NCBI GenBank assembly: GCA_005503165.1
Contig: SCNT01000030.1
Span: 1 to 58,811, forward strand
From: Sphingomonadaceae bacterium 3R27E2-A
Lineage (GTDB): Bacteria; Pseudomonadota; Alphaproteobacteria; Sphingomonadales; Sphingomonadaceae
Direction: 5' to 3'
DNA length: 58,811 nt
Under the pieces are notes generated by a model. The model ran no database searches. It worked only from the letters and a program-made list of their open reading frames with translations, and was not told where the DNA came from. Below are positions 1-9,677 of the stretch, in pieces (positions within the stretch are counted from its first letter, which is position 1; every line of letters begins with the position of its first letter). The position numbers and the translations under genes are program-made.

Positions 1-146
1 GTAAAGGAGTCGAAAGGGTCCGCCTATGGCCGCCGACGTTCAATCAGGCGCAGTGGTCGCTGGGCCGCTTTACATCGACAATAGCGCCAATCCGCGGAGC
101 GGTTCGTGCAACGCCCGAAACCGGACGGTCGCGGCGAAAGCGCGGG
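1..146. other. left edge, no supported gene
   Basis: This stretch lies downstream of the minus-strand ABC permease. A 56-codon open frame on the plus strand has no well-placed ribosome binding site, and I see no domain, terminator or RNA structure here. Confidence 0.5.
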
Positions 147-1394
147 CTACGCGCCTTTCCTCCGCCGCCAGAAGCGCCAGTCGCTGCGGCCGCTGAGGAC
201 GCCGGCGCGGAAGAGGCGGACCGAGACGAAGATCACCAGCGCGACCCAAAGCGCCTGCCAGCCGAGCGCGAGCAGGTGGACAGACTTCGCCTCGTCGGTG
301 GCGGCGCGCGCCGCCATCGCGAGCGGCGAGGAGATGGGGAAGATCTGCGCGAAGGTGGCGAGGCTGCTGCCCGGCGCGCTTGCGGCGGCCGCCGACAGGC
401 TGAACATGCCGACCTGGAAGATGGTGATCGGCAGGCTGAGCATCTGGATCTCGCGCACCGTCGCCGCCTGCGCGCCGACGCCGAGGAAGACCGCGCCGAG
501 CAGCAGGAAGGACAGGACGAAATAGACGAAACCGATGCCAAGGAAGAAGCCCCAGCCGGTTGCGGGCATCGACGAGAGCGCGGCGGCCGCCTTGCCGGCG
601 CGGCCCGCGGCATCGAGCGCGGCGGGGTCCATCTGCGCTGCGGCGACGAATCCGCCCGCAAAGGCCATCACGATCCAGAAGGCGATGAAGAGGATCGCGA
701 CGCCGAGGAAACCCAATAATTTGCCGAGGAAGACGCTTTCGAGCGGCACTGCGGCGGCGAGAATCTCGATCACCTTGTTGCCCTTTTCCTCGGCGAGCGA
801 ACTCACCGTCTGGCCGGCAAGGAGGAGCGTCAGCAGGAAGATCGCGAACACCGCGCCGAAGCCGAGGCTCTGCTGGAGCGCGATGCTGGCGCCGCCGCGC
901 GACAGGCTTTCGAAACGCGGCGCCACGGCGGGGAGGTCGCCTGCGGCGCGCGCGCGTAATACCTCGCCGGCGAGCAGCGCGACGTAGCGGCCCGATCCGC
1001 TGTCCTTTTCGCGCTCGACGATGCGCGGGGCGGCGAGCGGTCCGCTCATCACGGCATAGGTGTCGCTGCCCTTTTCCTTGGCGATTGCGATGGGATCGGG
1101 CGCGGTCGGGCCGGCGATGCGCACGACCAAAGTCGCCGGTTCGCGCGGCATTGCGGCGCGCAGCCGTGCGTCGGCATCGCGGAGCGCCTCGGCATCGCTC
1201 GCGTCGGCGACGATGACGATGCGCCCGGCGCCGCGCGCGCTGTCGGCGAGCTGCGACGCGCCCATGCCGCCCGCGAGCCCCATGCCGATCATGAACAGCG
1301 GCGCGAGCAGGAAGAGCAGGAAGGTCGGGGTCGCGACGATCGCGAGAAAGTCGCGCCGCGCCACGACGAACATGTTGCGGAGGAAGGGGGTCAT
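147..1394 (-). CDS. ABC-2 type transporter permease (NatB-like)
   Basis: A 415-residue integral membrane subunit of an ABC exporter. One membrane helix near residues 17-38 is followed by a soluble, probably periplasmic, segment to about residue 175. A cluster of roughly five hydrophobic helices then runs to the C-terminus, which ends in a basic Arg/Lys tail. This is the ABC-2 (PF12698) architecture of NatB-type exporters of ions or small molecules. Its ATG overlaps the stop of the ATPase gene in an ATGA tetranucleotide, so the two are co-translated and form one transporter. Substrate cannot be told from sequence; a Na+ exporter is the family precedent only. Confidence 0.88.
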   Translation of the reverse strand: MTPFLRNMFVVARRDFLAIVATPTFLLFLLAPLFMIGMGLAGGMGASQLADSARGAGRIVIVADASDAEALRDADARLRAAMPREPATLVVRIAGPTAPDPIAIAKEKGSDTYAVMSGPLAAPRIVEREKDSGSGRYVALLAGEVLRARAAGDLPAVAPRFESLSRGGASIALQQSLGFGAVFAIFLLTLLLAGQTVSSLAEEKGNKVIEILAAAVPLESVFLGKLLGFLGVAILFIAFWIVMAFAGGFVAAAQMDPAALDAAGRAGKAAAALSSMPATGWGFFLGIGFVYFVLSFLLLGAVFLGVGAQAATVREIQMLSLPITIFQVGMFSLSAAAASAPGSSLATFAQIFPISSPLAMAARAATDEAKSVHLLALGWQALWVALVIFVSVRLFRAGVLSGRSDWRFWRRRKGA

Positions 1395-2347
1395 GCGCTC
1401 GCCTCCTCGATCGCGTCCTCCGATGCGTCGGCGGTGAAGCCGGCGTCGACCTGGCGGACGATATGGACGAAGGCGTCGTGCAGCGCGGGGCGGCTGATCG
1501 AGAGGCCGGTGACGCCAAGACCGCTCGCGGTGATGCGCGCGAGCAAAGGCTCGACATCGGCGTCCTCGATCGCGAAATGCCAGGCCTCGCCCCTGGGTTC
1601 GGCGTCTGCGGGGAGCAAGGCGGCGATGGCGGCGGTGTCGCGGCCCTGGCGCGGCGTGTAGCGCACCTGCATCGGCAGCAGCGCGCGCGCGTCGTCGACA
1701 CTGCCCTCGAAGCGCCGCTGCGAGCGCGCGATGATCGCGAGCCGGTCGCAGAGGCGTTCGGCATGCGCCATGACATGGGTCGAGAACAGCACGGTCGCGC
1801 CGCGGTCGCGCTCGCGCTTCACCAGCATTTCGAGCCGTTCCTGGTTGACCGGATCGAGCCCCGAAAAGGGCTCGTCGAGTACGATGAGATCGGGGGCGTG
1901 GACGATAGAGCCGATCAGCTGGATCATCTGCGCCATGCCCTTCGACATCTTGCGGATCTTCGAATCGATCACGCGTTCCAGCCCGAGTTCGGTCATGAAG
2001 GTCGCGGCGCGGCGGCGGCCCTCCGACCAGTCGAGCCCGCGCAGCGCGCCCATGAAGGCGATCGCCTCGCGCGCCTTCATGCCGGGATAGAGGCCGCGCT
2101 CCTCGGGGAGGTAACCGATGCGGTGGCGCACCGACTGCGGCTTGTGCCCGCCGAGCAACCGGCTCGACCCCGCGTCGGGGTCGATGATGCCGAGCGTCAT
2201 TCTGAGGCTGGTGGTCTTGCCCGCGCCATTGGGGCCGAGCACGCCGTAGATGCTGCCCGCGGGGACCTGAAGCGACACATTGTCGACCGCCTTGTAGGCC
2301 TCGAAATATTTGGTGAGGCCCGTGGCCTCGACGGCGAGATCGGTCAA
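1391..2347 (-). CDS. ABC transporter ATP-binding protein (NatA-like)
   Basis: A 318-residue ATPase energising the permease encoded just downstream. A Walker A motif (GPNGAGKTT, about residues 38-46), an ABC signature (MSKGMAQ, 134-140) and a Walker B (LIVLDEP, 154-160) are all visible, followed by a C-terminal extension typical of NatA-type exporters. I chose a TTG start because it has an AGGA ribosome binding site about 8 bases upstream and begins exactly where family similarity begins. A longer upstream reading adds an Arg-rich 51-residue segment that overlaps the divergent queG and looks non-coding. Divergent from queG with about 70 bp between starts. Confidence 0.9.
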   Translation of the reverse strand: MTDLAVEATGLTKYFEAYKAVDNVSLQVPAGSIYGVLGPNGAGKTTSLRMTLGIIDPDAGSSRLLGGHKPQSVRHRIGYLPEERGLYPGMKAREAIAFMGALRGLDWSEGRRRAATFMTELGLERVIDSKIRKMSKGMAQMIQLIGSIVHAPDLIVLDEPFSGLDPVNQERLEMLVKRERDRGATVLFSTHVMAHAERLCDRLAIIARSQRRFEGSVDDARALLPMQVRYTPRQGRDTAAIAALLPADAEPRGEAWHFAIEDADVEPLLARITASGLGVTGLSISRPALHDAFVHIVRQVDAGFTADASEDAIEEASA

Positions 2348-2415
2348 AAGCTGGTCCTGCGAAATGTCGTTGCTGCCCCTATGACACGCCGAGGCGGCTC
2401 GCGTATAGCGCGCAT

Positions 2416-3468
2416 ATGGTTGCCGAAGCCTTGCCCTCCCTCGAACAGCGGCTCGAGACCGTCGCGCGCGAACATGGCTTCGCGGCGTTCGGGATCGCAC
2501 GCGCCGATGCGGCGCCCGACACCGCGGCGCGGCTGAACGCCTGGCTCGCCGAGGGCTGCCATGGCGAGATGATCTGGATGGAAAGCCGCGCCGAACAGCG
2601 CGGCTCGCCGCGGGGGCTCTGGCCCGAAGTCAAATCGGTGATCGCGCTGGGCATGAGCTATGCCCCCGCGACCGATCCGTTGGCGCTCGCCGAAGCGCCC
2701 GACCGCGGGCGCATTTCGGTCTATGCGCTGGGCGGCGACTATCATGACGTCGTCAAGAAGGCCCTGAAGCATGTCGCGCGCTGGCTGGTGGGCGAAGTGC
2801 GGGATGCCCAGGTCAAGGTGTTCGTCGACACCGCGCCGGTGATGGAAAAACCGCTGTCGGCGGCGGCGGGGCTTGGTTGGCAGGGCAAGCATACGAACAT
2901 GGTCAGCCGCGAACATGGCAGCTGGCTGTTCCTGGGGGCGATCTACACTACGCTCGACCTCGCGCCGTCGGTGGCGGGCCGCGATCGCTGCGGCAGTTGC
3001 ACCGCGTGCCAGCAGGCGTGCCCGACCGCGGCCTTTCCCGCGCCCTATCGGCTCGATGCGCGGCGCTGCATCTCCTATCTGACAATCGAGCATGCGGGGC
3101 CGATCCCGGTCGAGTTCCGCCGCGCGCTGGGCAATCGCATCTATGGCTGCGACGATTGCCTCGCGGTCTGCCCGTGGAACAAATTCGCCGACACGGCGGC
3201 GCGGCACAAAGCCTTCCTGCCGCGCGCCGAACTCGCTGCGCCTGCGCTCGGTGACCTGCTCGACCTCGACGACGCCGGCTTCCGGCAGGTCTTCGCGGGG
3301 TCGCCGATCAAGCGCATCGGGCGCGACCGCATGATACGCAACGCCGCGATCGCGGCGGGGAACAGCGGCGATGCACGCTTCCGCCCGCTGCTCGAGCGGC
3401 TGAAAAGCGACGAAAATCCGGTGGTTGCCGAGGCGGCGGCGTGGGCGCTGGGCGAGCTGGCGTCTTGA
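2416..3468 (+). CDS. queG: epoxyqueuosine reductase
   Basis: Catalyses the last step of queuosine synthesis in tRNA, reducing epoxyqueuosine with a cobalamin cofactor and two [4Fe-4S] clusters. The protein is 350 residues. Cysteines at 192, 195, 198 and 202 and at 245, 248 and 252 (plus 218) provide the ferredoxin-like cluster ligands. Asp138, in the conserved segment [10 protein letters not shown], matches the family's catalytic Asp. The C-terminal 60 residues carry HEAT-like repeats used for tRNA binding. Full length and intact. queA, the preceding enzyme in the pathway, lies about 52 kb away in the same window, so the pathway genes are scattered. Confidence 0.96.
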   Translation: MVAEALPSLEQRLETVAREHGFAAFGIARADAAPDTAARLNAWLAEGCHGEMIWMESRAEQRGSPRGLWPEVKSVIALGMSYAPATDPLALAEAPDRGRISVYALGGDYHDVVKKALKHVARWLVGEVRDAQVKVFVDTAPVMEKPLSAAAGLGWQGKHTNMVSREHGSWLFLGAIYTTLDLAPSVAGRDRCGSCTACQQACPTAAFPAPYRLDARRCISYLTIEHAGPIPVEFRRALGNRIYGCDDCLAVCPWNKFADTAARHKAFLPRAELAAPALGDLLDLDDAGFRQVFAGSPIKRIGRDRMIRNAAIAAGNSGDARFRPLLERLKSDENPVVAEAAAWALGELAS

Positions 3469-3475
3469 CGCCAGC

Positions 3476-3844
3476 CTAGCGCCGCAGCGCCGCGACGCAG
3501 CTTTCGGGCTCGGCGTTGCGGCCGTCGGGGGTGCGTGCGTCGACATGCGTCGCGACCGCATCGGCGCCCGCGCGCGGAGCATAGAAATAGATGTCGATCA
3601 CGCAGGCGCTGCCTTCATATTGCAGTTTGCGCGCGGCGCCCTCGACCACGTCCAGCCGCGGCTTGCCGAACATCCGGCCCACCGCGTCGGCGCTCTGGCC
3701 GATCAGGCTGTTATTCTGCACCGGACGCACCATGGTGGGCGGCGGCGCCGTGGCGACCGGGGGCGGGGTGCTGCGCGGCGGCGGGACGGCGGACGAGCAG
3801 GCGCCGAGCAAGAGGATTGATACGGCGGCCAGAAGGCGGGTCAT
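3476..3844 (-). CDS. small predicted lipoprotein, unknown function
   Basis: A 122-residue protein with a type II signal peptide: a short basic N-terminus, a hydrophobic stretch, then a lipobox (LLGAC) with the lipidated cysteine at residue 16. A Pro-rich linker follows, then a compact domain of about 85 residues containing a segment (SADAVGRMFGKPRLDVVEG) like SmpA/OmlA-type BamE folds. That resemblance is weak. Two further cysteines (in SACVID and ESCVA) could form a disulfide. The gene start overlaps the stop of the EI24 gene by four bases, so the two are co-translated. Convergent with queG. Confidence 0.8.
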   Translation of the reverse strand: MTRLLAAVSILLLGACSSAVPPPRSTPPPVATAPPPTMVRPVQNNSLIGQSADAVGRMFGKPRLDVVEGAARKLQYEGSACVIDIYFYAPRAGADAVATHVDARTPDGRNAEPESCVAALRR

Positions 3845-4521
3845 TCGATATCCCTGTCGCGCAGGTGGATGAGGTGGACGGCCATAGCCGCGCCGATGAT
3901 GGGTGCCAACAGGTTGACGACGGGTACCAGGAAAGCTGCGGCGGACAGCGCGCCGAGCGACCAGCGCGCGCCGCGATCCAGCCGCGGGCGCTCAGGGTGG
4001 CGCGCGAGCACCATCGCCTCGAGATCGCGGCCGAGCAGCAGCGCGTTTAGGAAGAAGGCAAGCAGGGGCGCGCCGATCGCGGTGAACAGCAGCGGGATAT
4101 AGACGGGCAGCGCGAGCAGGTTTACCGCGACCAGCCGCACCACAGAGGCGAGGCCGAGGCGCAGGCTCTTGGCGAAGCTGACGTCGACCGCGAATTTGGC
4201 GGCGGCGGGATAATGGCGCTCCTCGACATCGGCGACGATCGCGTCGCCGAACAGCCCGACGACGAGGATCGCGACCGCGCGGAAGAGCAGCCAGCTCGCG
4301 CCGATCAGCCCGAGGATGATCAGGATGCCCGCCATGTCCAGCTCGACCTCGCCGAGCCAGGTCCAATGGTCGAGCGCCCAGCGCGCGGCGAAGAAGATCG
4401 CGGCGCCCGCGGCGACGAAGATGACGAGCGTGAGGGCGAGGCTCTGCGCGAGGACGGCGAGCACGGGGCGGCGTGGCAGGTCGCCGAGGGCGAGCATCAG
4501 GGCTTGGATCACGCGGGCCAT
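3841..4521 (-). CDS. EI24 domain (CysZ-like) membrane protein
   Basis: A 226-residue polytopic inner-membrane protein with hydrophobic segments near residues 22-48, 64-92, 128-160 and 190-215. It fits the EI24/CysZ family (PF07264), whose best-known member CysZ is a sulfate transporter. No cysteine biosynthesis gene lies nearby, so sulfate transport is not supported by context. Translationally coupled to the downstream lipoprotein gene and divergent from the PfkB kinase gene with about 110 bp between them. Confidence 0.8.
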   Translation of the reverse strand: MARVIQALMLALGDLPRRPVLAVLAQSLALTLVIFVAAGAAIFFAARWALDHWTWLGEVELDMAGILIILGLIGASWLLFRAVAILVVGLFGDAIVADVEERHYPAAAKFAVDVSFAKSLRLGLASVVRLVAVNLLALPVYIPLLFTAIGAPLLAFFLNALLLGRDLEAMVLARHPERPRLDRGARWSLGALSAAAFLVPVVNLLAPIIGAAMAVHLIHLRDRDIE

Positions 4522-4633
4522 GCCGCGGGATGCGCGGGTGCGCGCAGCGCGTCAAGCGCGCCATGCTTGCGTTGCGCCGCCGCCATCCCTAAAGCCGCGC
4601 GCAATCTTTTTCCCATCATCGACAGGAATTTTC

Positions 4634-5632
4634 ATGGCCTCCACCGCCCGTTTCGACGTCGTTGCCGTCGGCAATGCCATCGTCGACGTCCTTGCCCGCG
4701 CTTCCGACGAGCTGATCGAGGCCGAGAATCTGGTCAAGGGGTCGATGCGGCTGATCGACGCCGCCGAGGCCGAGCGGCTCTATGCGGCAATGGGGCCCGC
4801 GGTCGAGATGTCGGGCGGCAGCGCGGCGAACACGCTGGCGGGCATGGCCGCGCTCGGGCGGAAATGCGGCTTCATCGGCCAGGTCGCCGACGACCAGCTG
4901 GGGCAGGTGTTCACGCACGACCTGACCTCGCTGGGCGTCGCCTTCGATACCCCGGCGGCGTCGGACGGCGCGCCGACCGCACGCTGCCTGATCCTCGTCA
5001 CCCCCGACGGCCAGCGCACGATGAATACCTTCCTCGGCGCCTCGCAGAGCCTGGGCCGCGAATCGCTCGACGCGGGGCTGATCGCCGACGCCGACATCCT
5101 CTATCTCGAGGGCTATCTATGGAACGCCGACGCCTCGCGCGCGGCGATGGCCGAGGCGATCGGGCTGGCCAAGGCGGCGGGCCGCCGCGTCGCCTTCACG
5201 CTTTCGGACACCTTCGTCGTCATGGGCCATGGCGAGGATTTCCGCCGCATGATGGCGGCGCGCGAGATCGACATCCTCTTCGCCAACGAGGCCGAGCTGC
5301 TCGAATTGGCGCAGGAAGGCGATTTCGAAGCCGCGCTGGCCAAGGTCGCAGCCGAAGTGCCGCTGCTCGTCGCGACGCGCAGCGAACATGGCGCGGTCGC
5401 GGTGGCAGGCGGCGAGCGCATCCATGTGGCCGCCGAACCGATCGATACCGTCGTCGACACCACGGGCGCGGGCGACCTGTTCGCCGCGGGTTTCCTCTCG
5501 GGCCTCGCCGAGGGGCGCCCGATCGCCGACTGTCTGACGATGGGCGCGGTGTGCGCGCGCGAGATCATCGCGCAGGTCGGCCCGCGCGCGCAGACCGACC
5601 TCAAGGCGAAGGTCGCCGCGCGCCTAGGCTAG
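4634..5632 (+). CDS. PfkB family kinase (probable adenosine kinase)
   Basis: A 332-residue ribokinase-fold kinase that phosphorylates a sugar or nucleoside with ATP. The C-terminal PfkB signature DTTGAGDLFAAGFL holds the catalytic Asp and anion hole. The N-terminal GNAIVDVLA and the GGSAANTLAG segment form the substrate lid region. Alphaproteobacterial proteins with this pattern are usually annotated adenosine kinase; ribokinase-like specificity is the alternative. The ATG at 4634 is preceded by an AGGAA ribosome binding site; a much longer in-frame upstream reading is Arg/Ala-rich and overlaps the divergent EI24 gene, so I reject it. Confidence 0.9.
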   Translation: MASTARFDVVAVGNAIVDVLARASDELIEAENLVKGSMRLIDAAEAERLYAAMGPAVEMSGGSAANTLAGMAALGRKCGFIGQVADDQLGQVFTHDLTSLGVAFDTPAASDGAPTARCLILVTPDGQRTMNTFLGASQSLGRESLDAGLIADADILYLEGYLWNADASRAAMAEAIGLAKAAGRRVAFTLSDTFVVMGHGEDFRRMMAAREIDILFANEAELLELAQEGDFEAALAKVAAEVPLLVATRSEHGAVAVAGGERIHVAAEPIDTVVDTTGAGDLFAAGFLSGLAEGRPIADCLTMGAVCAREIIAQVGPRAQTDLKAKVAARLG

Positions 5633-5719
5633 GACGTCTTTTCCGCTGACGCGGGCCGGTGCCGGAACGAATGATGATCTGACGCGTCCTAACCGCCATC
5701 GGACGGATAGGAGGCTCTA

Positions 5720-5977
5720 ATGGCCGATGAGATTCACACCACGCGCGAGCCCGACGGCACGACGCACACCACGACGATCGTCGACCGCGGCGAAGCGCGC
5801 CGCGGCGGCGGGATCGGGATGCTTGTGCTGCTCATCGCAGTCGTGATCGCGGGTTTCTTCGCCTTCCAGTTCCTCGGCAACGAAAAGGCCGAGACCGGGG
5901 CGATCGCCGAAGCGGCGCAAAAGGTCGGCGACGCCGCGCAGGATGTCGGCGATGCGGCGCAGGAAGCAGTGAAATAA
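5720..5977 (+). CDS. small single-pass membrane protein
   Basis: An 85-residue protein with a charged N-terminal 28 residues containing a Thr-rich stretch (THTTTIV), one membrane helix near residues 31-52, and an Ala-rich amphipathic tail with a repeated heptad-like unit (VGDAAQ). The tail suggests coiled coil or membrane-surface association. A strong ribosome binding site (AGGAGG) sits about 7 bases before the ATG. Function unknown. It converges on the flippase gene with only three bases between the two stops. Confidence 0.75.
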   Translation: MADEIHTTREPDGTTHTTTIVDRGEARRGGGIGMLVLLIAVVIAGFFAFQFLGNEKAETGAIAEAAQKVGDAAQDVGDAAQEAVK

Positions 5978-5980
5978 GCT

Positions 5981-7516
5981 TCAGGCCGGGCTGGCGGCTT
6001 CGGTCGCCGGCCCGGGATGCTTGCGGAACAGCGCGCGGTCGGCGGGGCCAAAGCCACGCGTCCAGATCAGCCAGGCATAGATGCCGAGGATCACCGGCAC
6101 GCCGATGAGCAGCTCGGCCCATTCAGGCAGCTGCGTCGCGCCCCAGCCGAGCACCGCCGCGCCGCCGGTCGCCCAGACCAACGCCCAGCGCAGGCTGTTC
6201 ACCGGCGCGTCCAGGATTTTCGACAGCAGCCGCGCCTTGACCAGCGAGGCGAAACCCAGCGCGAGCATCAGCGCGAGCGCGACCGCCCCGGCATAATAGA
6301 TCGGCGGCCACCCCATCGCTCGCGCGATCAGGATGAAGCCGACGCTGAGCGCGGCTTGCAGGGCCAGCGTCGCAAGGCTGATCAGCAGGTTGCGGTGGCG
6401 TGCGACATAGACGAGCGCCGCCTCGCTGACCACCGCGGTCGCCGCGACGACTTCGGCCGCGAGCAGGAAGGCGAGCGCGCCGGTGCCGCCGACGAACTCG
6501 GGGCCGACGAGGCCCATGACCGCCTCGCCCGGAATGCCGAGCGCGAGCGCAACGCCGGCCTGCGCAGCGATAATCCAGAAGCCGACCTGGCTGACCTGTG
6601 CCGCCACGGCGGCAAGCTTCTTTTCGGCGAGGTTGCGCGTGATGACAGGCCCCAGGATCGGTTCGAAGCTGGTCTTGAGCTTCTGCGGCAGCGAGGCGAC
6701 CTGCTGCGCCATATAATAGATGCCGTAGATCGTCGGCGAGGTGAACTGGCCGAGGATGAAGAGGTCGAGCCGGCGCGTGCCCCATTCGATCGCGTCGGCG
6801 GCGGCGAGCGGCGCGTTGCGGCGCGCGAGGCCGATCAGGTGCGTTGGCTGCGGCCGCCACACGCCCGGCCCGCCATAATGGCGGATCATCGGCCACAGCG
6901 CGGTTGCAAAGGCGCCGAGCATCGCCGCGGCATAGGAGAGCATGAGCCCGTCGGGGGGCGAGACATACCAGAAGACCGCCGCTCCGAGGCTGATCACCCA
7001 GGGCTCGACCACCGCGCGCGCGCGGACGGTCGCGCCGATATCGAAGCGATAGGCGCAGGCGGCGAGCGCGATCTCGGTCCCCGCGATCGCGAAGACGAGC
7101 AGCGCCATGAAACGATCGGTCGGGCTGATCGACCCGCTGGGGAACATGAATTGCGGGAAGAGCAGCAGCACCGTCGAGCCGAGCGCCGAAGCGAGGAAGG
7201 CAACGAACATGCCGTCCCAGACGGTGATCCGCGGGTCGGCGCCGGGTTTGCTGAGTTGTTCGGCGAGCCCGCGCTTGAGCCCGAGCGTCGATAATTGCGC
7301 GACGAGTTCGATGACGAGCACCGCGAACGCGAAGCGCCCGACCGCCTCGGGTCCGTACCAGCGGCCGGCGACGTAGAGGAAGGGCAGGCGCGCGACGAGG
7401 CGCAGGATGAAGCCGAAAAAGTTGGTGCGCCCGCCCTTGGCGAGCGCGGCGGTGTCGGCGTCGCGCTCGGGCGCATCGGGGGCGACCCCTGGCGCCGCGC
7501 TGTCCGTGTGGCTCAA
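5981..7516 (-). CDS. polysaccharide flippase (Wzx/MATE-like)
   Basis: A 511-residue protein with about 12-14 membrane helices and the overall pattern of the oligosaccharide flippase family (MOP superfamily), which moves lipid-linked glycans across the inner membrane. The sequence from the first helix (FFGFILRLVARLPFLY) onward fits the polysaccharide biosynthesis family. No glycosyltransferases or polymerase are adjacent, so the glycan it serves cannot be inferred from context. Next gene upstream on the same strand is gpsA. Confidence 0.85.
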   Translation of the reverse strand: MSHTDSAAPGVAPDAPERDADTAALAKGGRTNFFGFILRLVARLPFLYVAGRWYGPEAVGRFAFAVLVIELVAQLSTLGLKRGLAEQLSKPGADPRITVWDGMFVAFLASALGSTVLLLFPQFMFPSGSISPTDRFMALLVFAIAGTEIALAACAYRFDIGATVRARAVVEPWVISLGAAVFWYVSPPDGLMLSYAAAMLGAFATALWPMIRHYGGPGVWRPQPTHLIGLARRNAPLAAADAIEWGTRRLDLFILGQFTSPTIYGIYYMAQQVASLPQKLKTSFEPILGPVITRNLAEKKLAAVAAQVSQVGFWIIAAQAGVALALGIPGEAVMGLVGPEFVGGTGALAFLLAAEVVAATAVVSEAALVYVARHRNLLISLATLALQAALSVGFILIARAMGWPPIYYAGAVALALMLALGFASLVKARLLSKILDAPVNSLRWALVWATGGAAVLGWGATQLPEWAELLIGVPVILGIYAWLIWTRGFGPADRALFRKHPGPATEAASPA

Positions 7517-7592
7517 GCCTGGCGCCCCTTCTGCTTCTCCCCGGCGCGCAGACTAGCGCGGCAGCGGGGGGCAGGCAATCGCCGCGATGTTC

Positions 7593-8585
7593 TCACCGGC
7601 CCTCGCGTCGCAGCGGGCGGCTGAGCAGCGCCTGAATGGCCTCGGGCGCGCGGATCCCGCCCGCGACGAGCCGCGCCACCGCATCGGTGATCGGCATGTC
7701 GATGCCGTCGGCGCGCGCCGCGGCGGCCACGACCGGGGCGCTGAACGCCCCCTCGGCGACGGTGCGGCGGTCGGCCATCAGCGCCGATGCTTCCTCGCCG
7801 CGGCCGAGCCCCTGGCCGAGCGCGAAGTTGCGCGAATTGGCCGAGGTGCAGGTGAGGATCAGGTCGCCGAGCCCGGCGAGCCCGGCGAGCGTCTCCGCTT
7901 CTGCGCCGCGTGCGAGGCCGAAGCGCGTCATTTCGGCGAAACCGCGGCCGATGAGCGCGGCGCGCGCGTTGAGCCCCAGCCCCGCGCCGTCGACGATGCC
8001 GCTGGCGATCGCGAGGATATTCTTGACCGCGCCGCCGATCTCGGCGCCGGTCACATCGCCCGAGACATAGGGGCGGAAATACGGGCGCGCGATCGCCTGC
8101 GCCAGTGCGTCGGCGAGCGCAGGGTCTTCGGCGGCGAGGGTGATCGCGGTGGGCAGGCCGGCGGCGACCTCGTGCGCGAAGGTCGGGCCCGACAGGACCG
8201 CGACGGGGCGGCTTGGGGTCACCGCGCGCGCGATGTCGACGGGGAAGGCGAAGCTGTCGGCCTCCATGCCCTTGCTGCACAGGATCAGCGGTGCTTCGCC
8301 GGGGAGCAGCTCGGCCAGCACGCTGCGCATATAGGGCACCGGCACGACGACCAGCAGCGCGTCGCACGCGGCGAGGTCGGCCAGGTCGCGGGTCGCGGTG
8401 AGCGAGGGCGCGAGCGCTGCGCCGGGCAGGAAGAGCGGGTTGCGATGCTCGGCATTGATCGCCGCCACGACCTCGGCCTCGCGCGCCCAGAGGCGCACCG
8501 GCGCCCCGCCCGTGGCGAGCAGCTGCGCGAGCGCCGTGCCCCAGGCGCCGCCGCCGACGACACCGAAATTCCGGTACGACGTCAT
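7593..8585 (-). CDS. gpsA: glycerol-3-phosphate dehydrogenase [NAD(P)+]
   Basis: Reduces dihydroxyacetone phosphate to sn-glycerol-3-phosphate for phospholipid synthesis in the cytoplasm. The protein is 330 residues. The N-terminal Rossmann motif [10 protein letters not shown] binds NAD(P)H, and the segments [18 protein letters not shown] and [13 protein letters not shown] are characteristic, the last containing the catalytic Lys. I start at MTSYRNF because its ATG overlaps the tsaD stop (ATGA); upstream in-frame sequence is an Arg-rich shadow of tsaD. The tsaD-gpsA pairing is common in alphaproteobacteria. Confidence 0.96.
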   Translation of the reverse strand: MTSYRNFGVVGGGAWGTALAQLLATGGAPVRLWAREAEVVAAINAEHRNPLFLPGAALAPSLTATRDLADLAACDALLVVVPVPYMRSVLAELLPGEAPLILCSKGMEADSFAFPVDIARAVTPSRPVAVLSGPTFAHEVAAGLPTAITLAAEDPALADALAQAIARPYFRPYVSGDVTGAEIGGAVKNILAIASGIVDGAGLGLNARAALIGRGFAEMTRFGLARGAEAETLAGLAGLGDLILTCTSANSRNFALGQGLGRGEEASALMADRRTVAEGAFSAPVVAAAARADGIDMPITDAVARLVAGGIRAPEAIQALLSRPLRREGR

Positions 8586-9616
8586 GCTTTCACGCCGGCG
8601 CCGCGCACCGCCTCCGCGTCGGGATCGAGCGGCCAGCGCGGGCGTGCGGGCATATCGAGCGGATCGGTGAGCCCGGCGGCGAAGCGTTCGGCGCCCGCCC
8701 AGGCGATCATCGCGCCATTGTCGGTGCAGAGCCACAAGGGCGGCGCGACGAAGGGCTTGCCGTGCTGTGCCGCGAGATCGGTCAGAGCCGAGCGGATCGC
8801 ACCGTTCGCCGCGACCCCGCCCGCGACGACGAAGGCGGTGGCTTCGGGGCAGGCGGCGAGCGCGATGCGGCTGCGGTCGACGAGGCAATCGACCACCGCC
8901 TGCTGGAACGAGGCGGCGAGATCGGGGGTGCTGTGCTGCCCCGAAGCCACGGCGCGCACGACCGCGCTCTTGAGCCCCGCGAAGGAGAAATGCGGCTCGG
9001 CGCTCCCGACGAGCGGGCGTGGGAAGGGCACGGCTTTCGGGTCGCCTTCCTTGGCGACACGCTCGACCGCCGGGCCGCCGGGATAACCGAGCCCGAGCAG
9101 TTTCGCCGTCTTGTCGAAGGCTTCGCCCGCGGCATCGTCGATCGTGGTGGCAAGGCGGCGGTAGTCGCCGACGCCGCGCACGAGCAGCAGCTGGCAGTGG
9201 CCGCCCGAGACGAGCAGCAGCAGATAGGGAAATTGCAGGTTCGGGTCGGCGAGGCGCGGCGAGAGCGCATGGCCCTCGAGATGGTTGACCGCGATCAGCG
9301 GCTTGCCCGCGGCGTGCGCGAGCGCCTTGCCGGTGACCAGTCCGACCATCACCCCGCCGATCAGCCCGGGACCTGCGGTCGCAGCGATCGCATCGACGTC
9401 GGCGAGGCTCTTCCCCGCCTCGGCAAGAACGCGTTCGACGATCGGCGCTAGGCGGTCGACATGCGCGCGTGCGGCGATCTCGGGTACCACGCCGCCATAG
9501 GGGGCGTGATCGGCCTCCTGCCCCGCGACGCGGTGCGCGAGAATCCGCCGTCCGTTGTCGACGAGCGCCGCCGCGGTTTCATCGCAGCTCGATTCGAGGC
9601 CGAGGATGAGAGTCAT
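8582..9616 (-). CDS. tsaD: tRNA threonylcarbamoyladenosine transferase TsaD
   Basis: Transfers the threonylcarbamoyl group to A37 of ANN-decoding tRNAs, working with TsaB and TsaE. The protein is 344 residues, of usual length, with the ASKHA-fold start [14 protein letters not shown]. The metal-binding His motif HLEGHALS and the phosphate loop [11 protein letters not shown] are present. Divergent from hemC across a 61 bp intergenic region that must hold both promoters; co-translated with gpsA. Confidence 0.97.
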   Translation of the reverse strand: MTLILGLESSCDETAAALVDNGRRILAHRVAGQEADHAPYGGVVPEIAARAHVDRLAPIVERVLAEAGKSLADVDAIAATAGPGLIGGVMVGLVTGKALAHAAGKPLIAVNHLEGHALSPRLADPNLQFPYLLLLVSGGHCQLLLVRGVGDYRRLATTIDDAAGEAFDKTAKLLGLGYPGGPAVERVAKEGDPKAVPFPRPLVGSAEPHFSFAGLKSAVVRAVASGQHSTPDLAASFQQAVVDCLVDRSRIALAACPEATAFVVAGGVAANGAIRSALTDLAAQHGKPFVAPPLWLCTDNGAMIAWAGAERFAAGLTDPLDMPARPRWPLDPDAEAVRGAGVKA

Positions 9617-9677
9617 AATCTTGCGCGCCCTTTACCCGCCCCTTGGCGGGCAGGGCAAGGGAGGCTAGCAGCACCGC

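Noticed and set aside
26..196. Small plus-strand open frame at the left edge
   Set aside because: It overlaps the end of the ABC permease gene on the other strand and has no properly spaced ribosome binding site or recognisable sequence.
3841..4521. Sulfate transporter CysZ
   Set aside because: The EI24 family match alone does not establish transport of sulfate, and no cysteine synthesis genes adjoin it.
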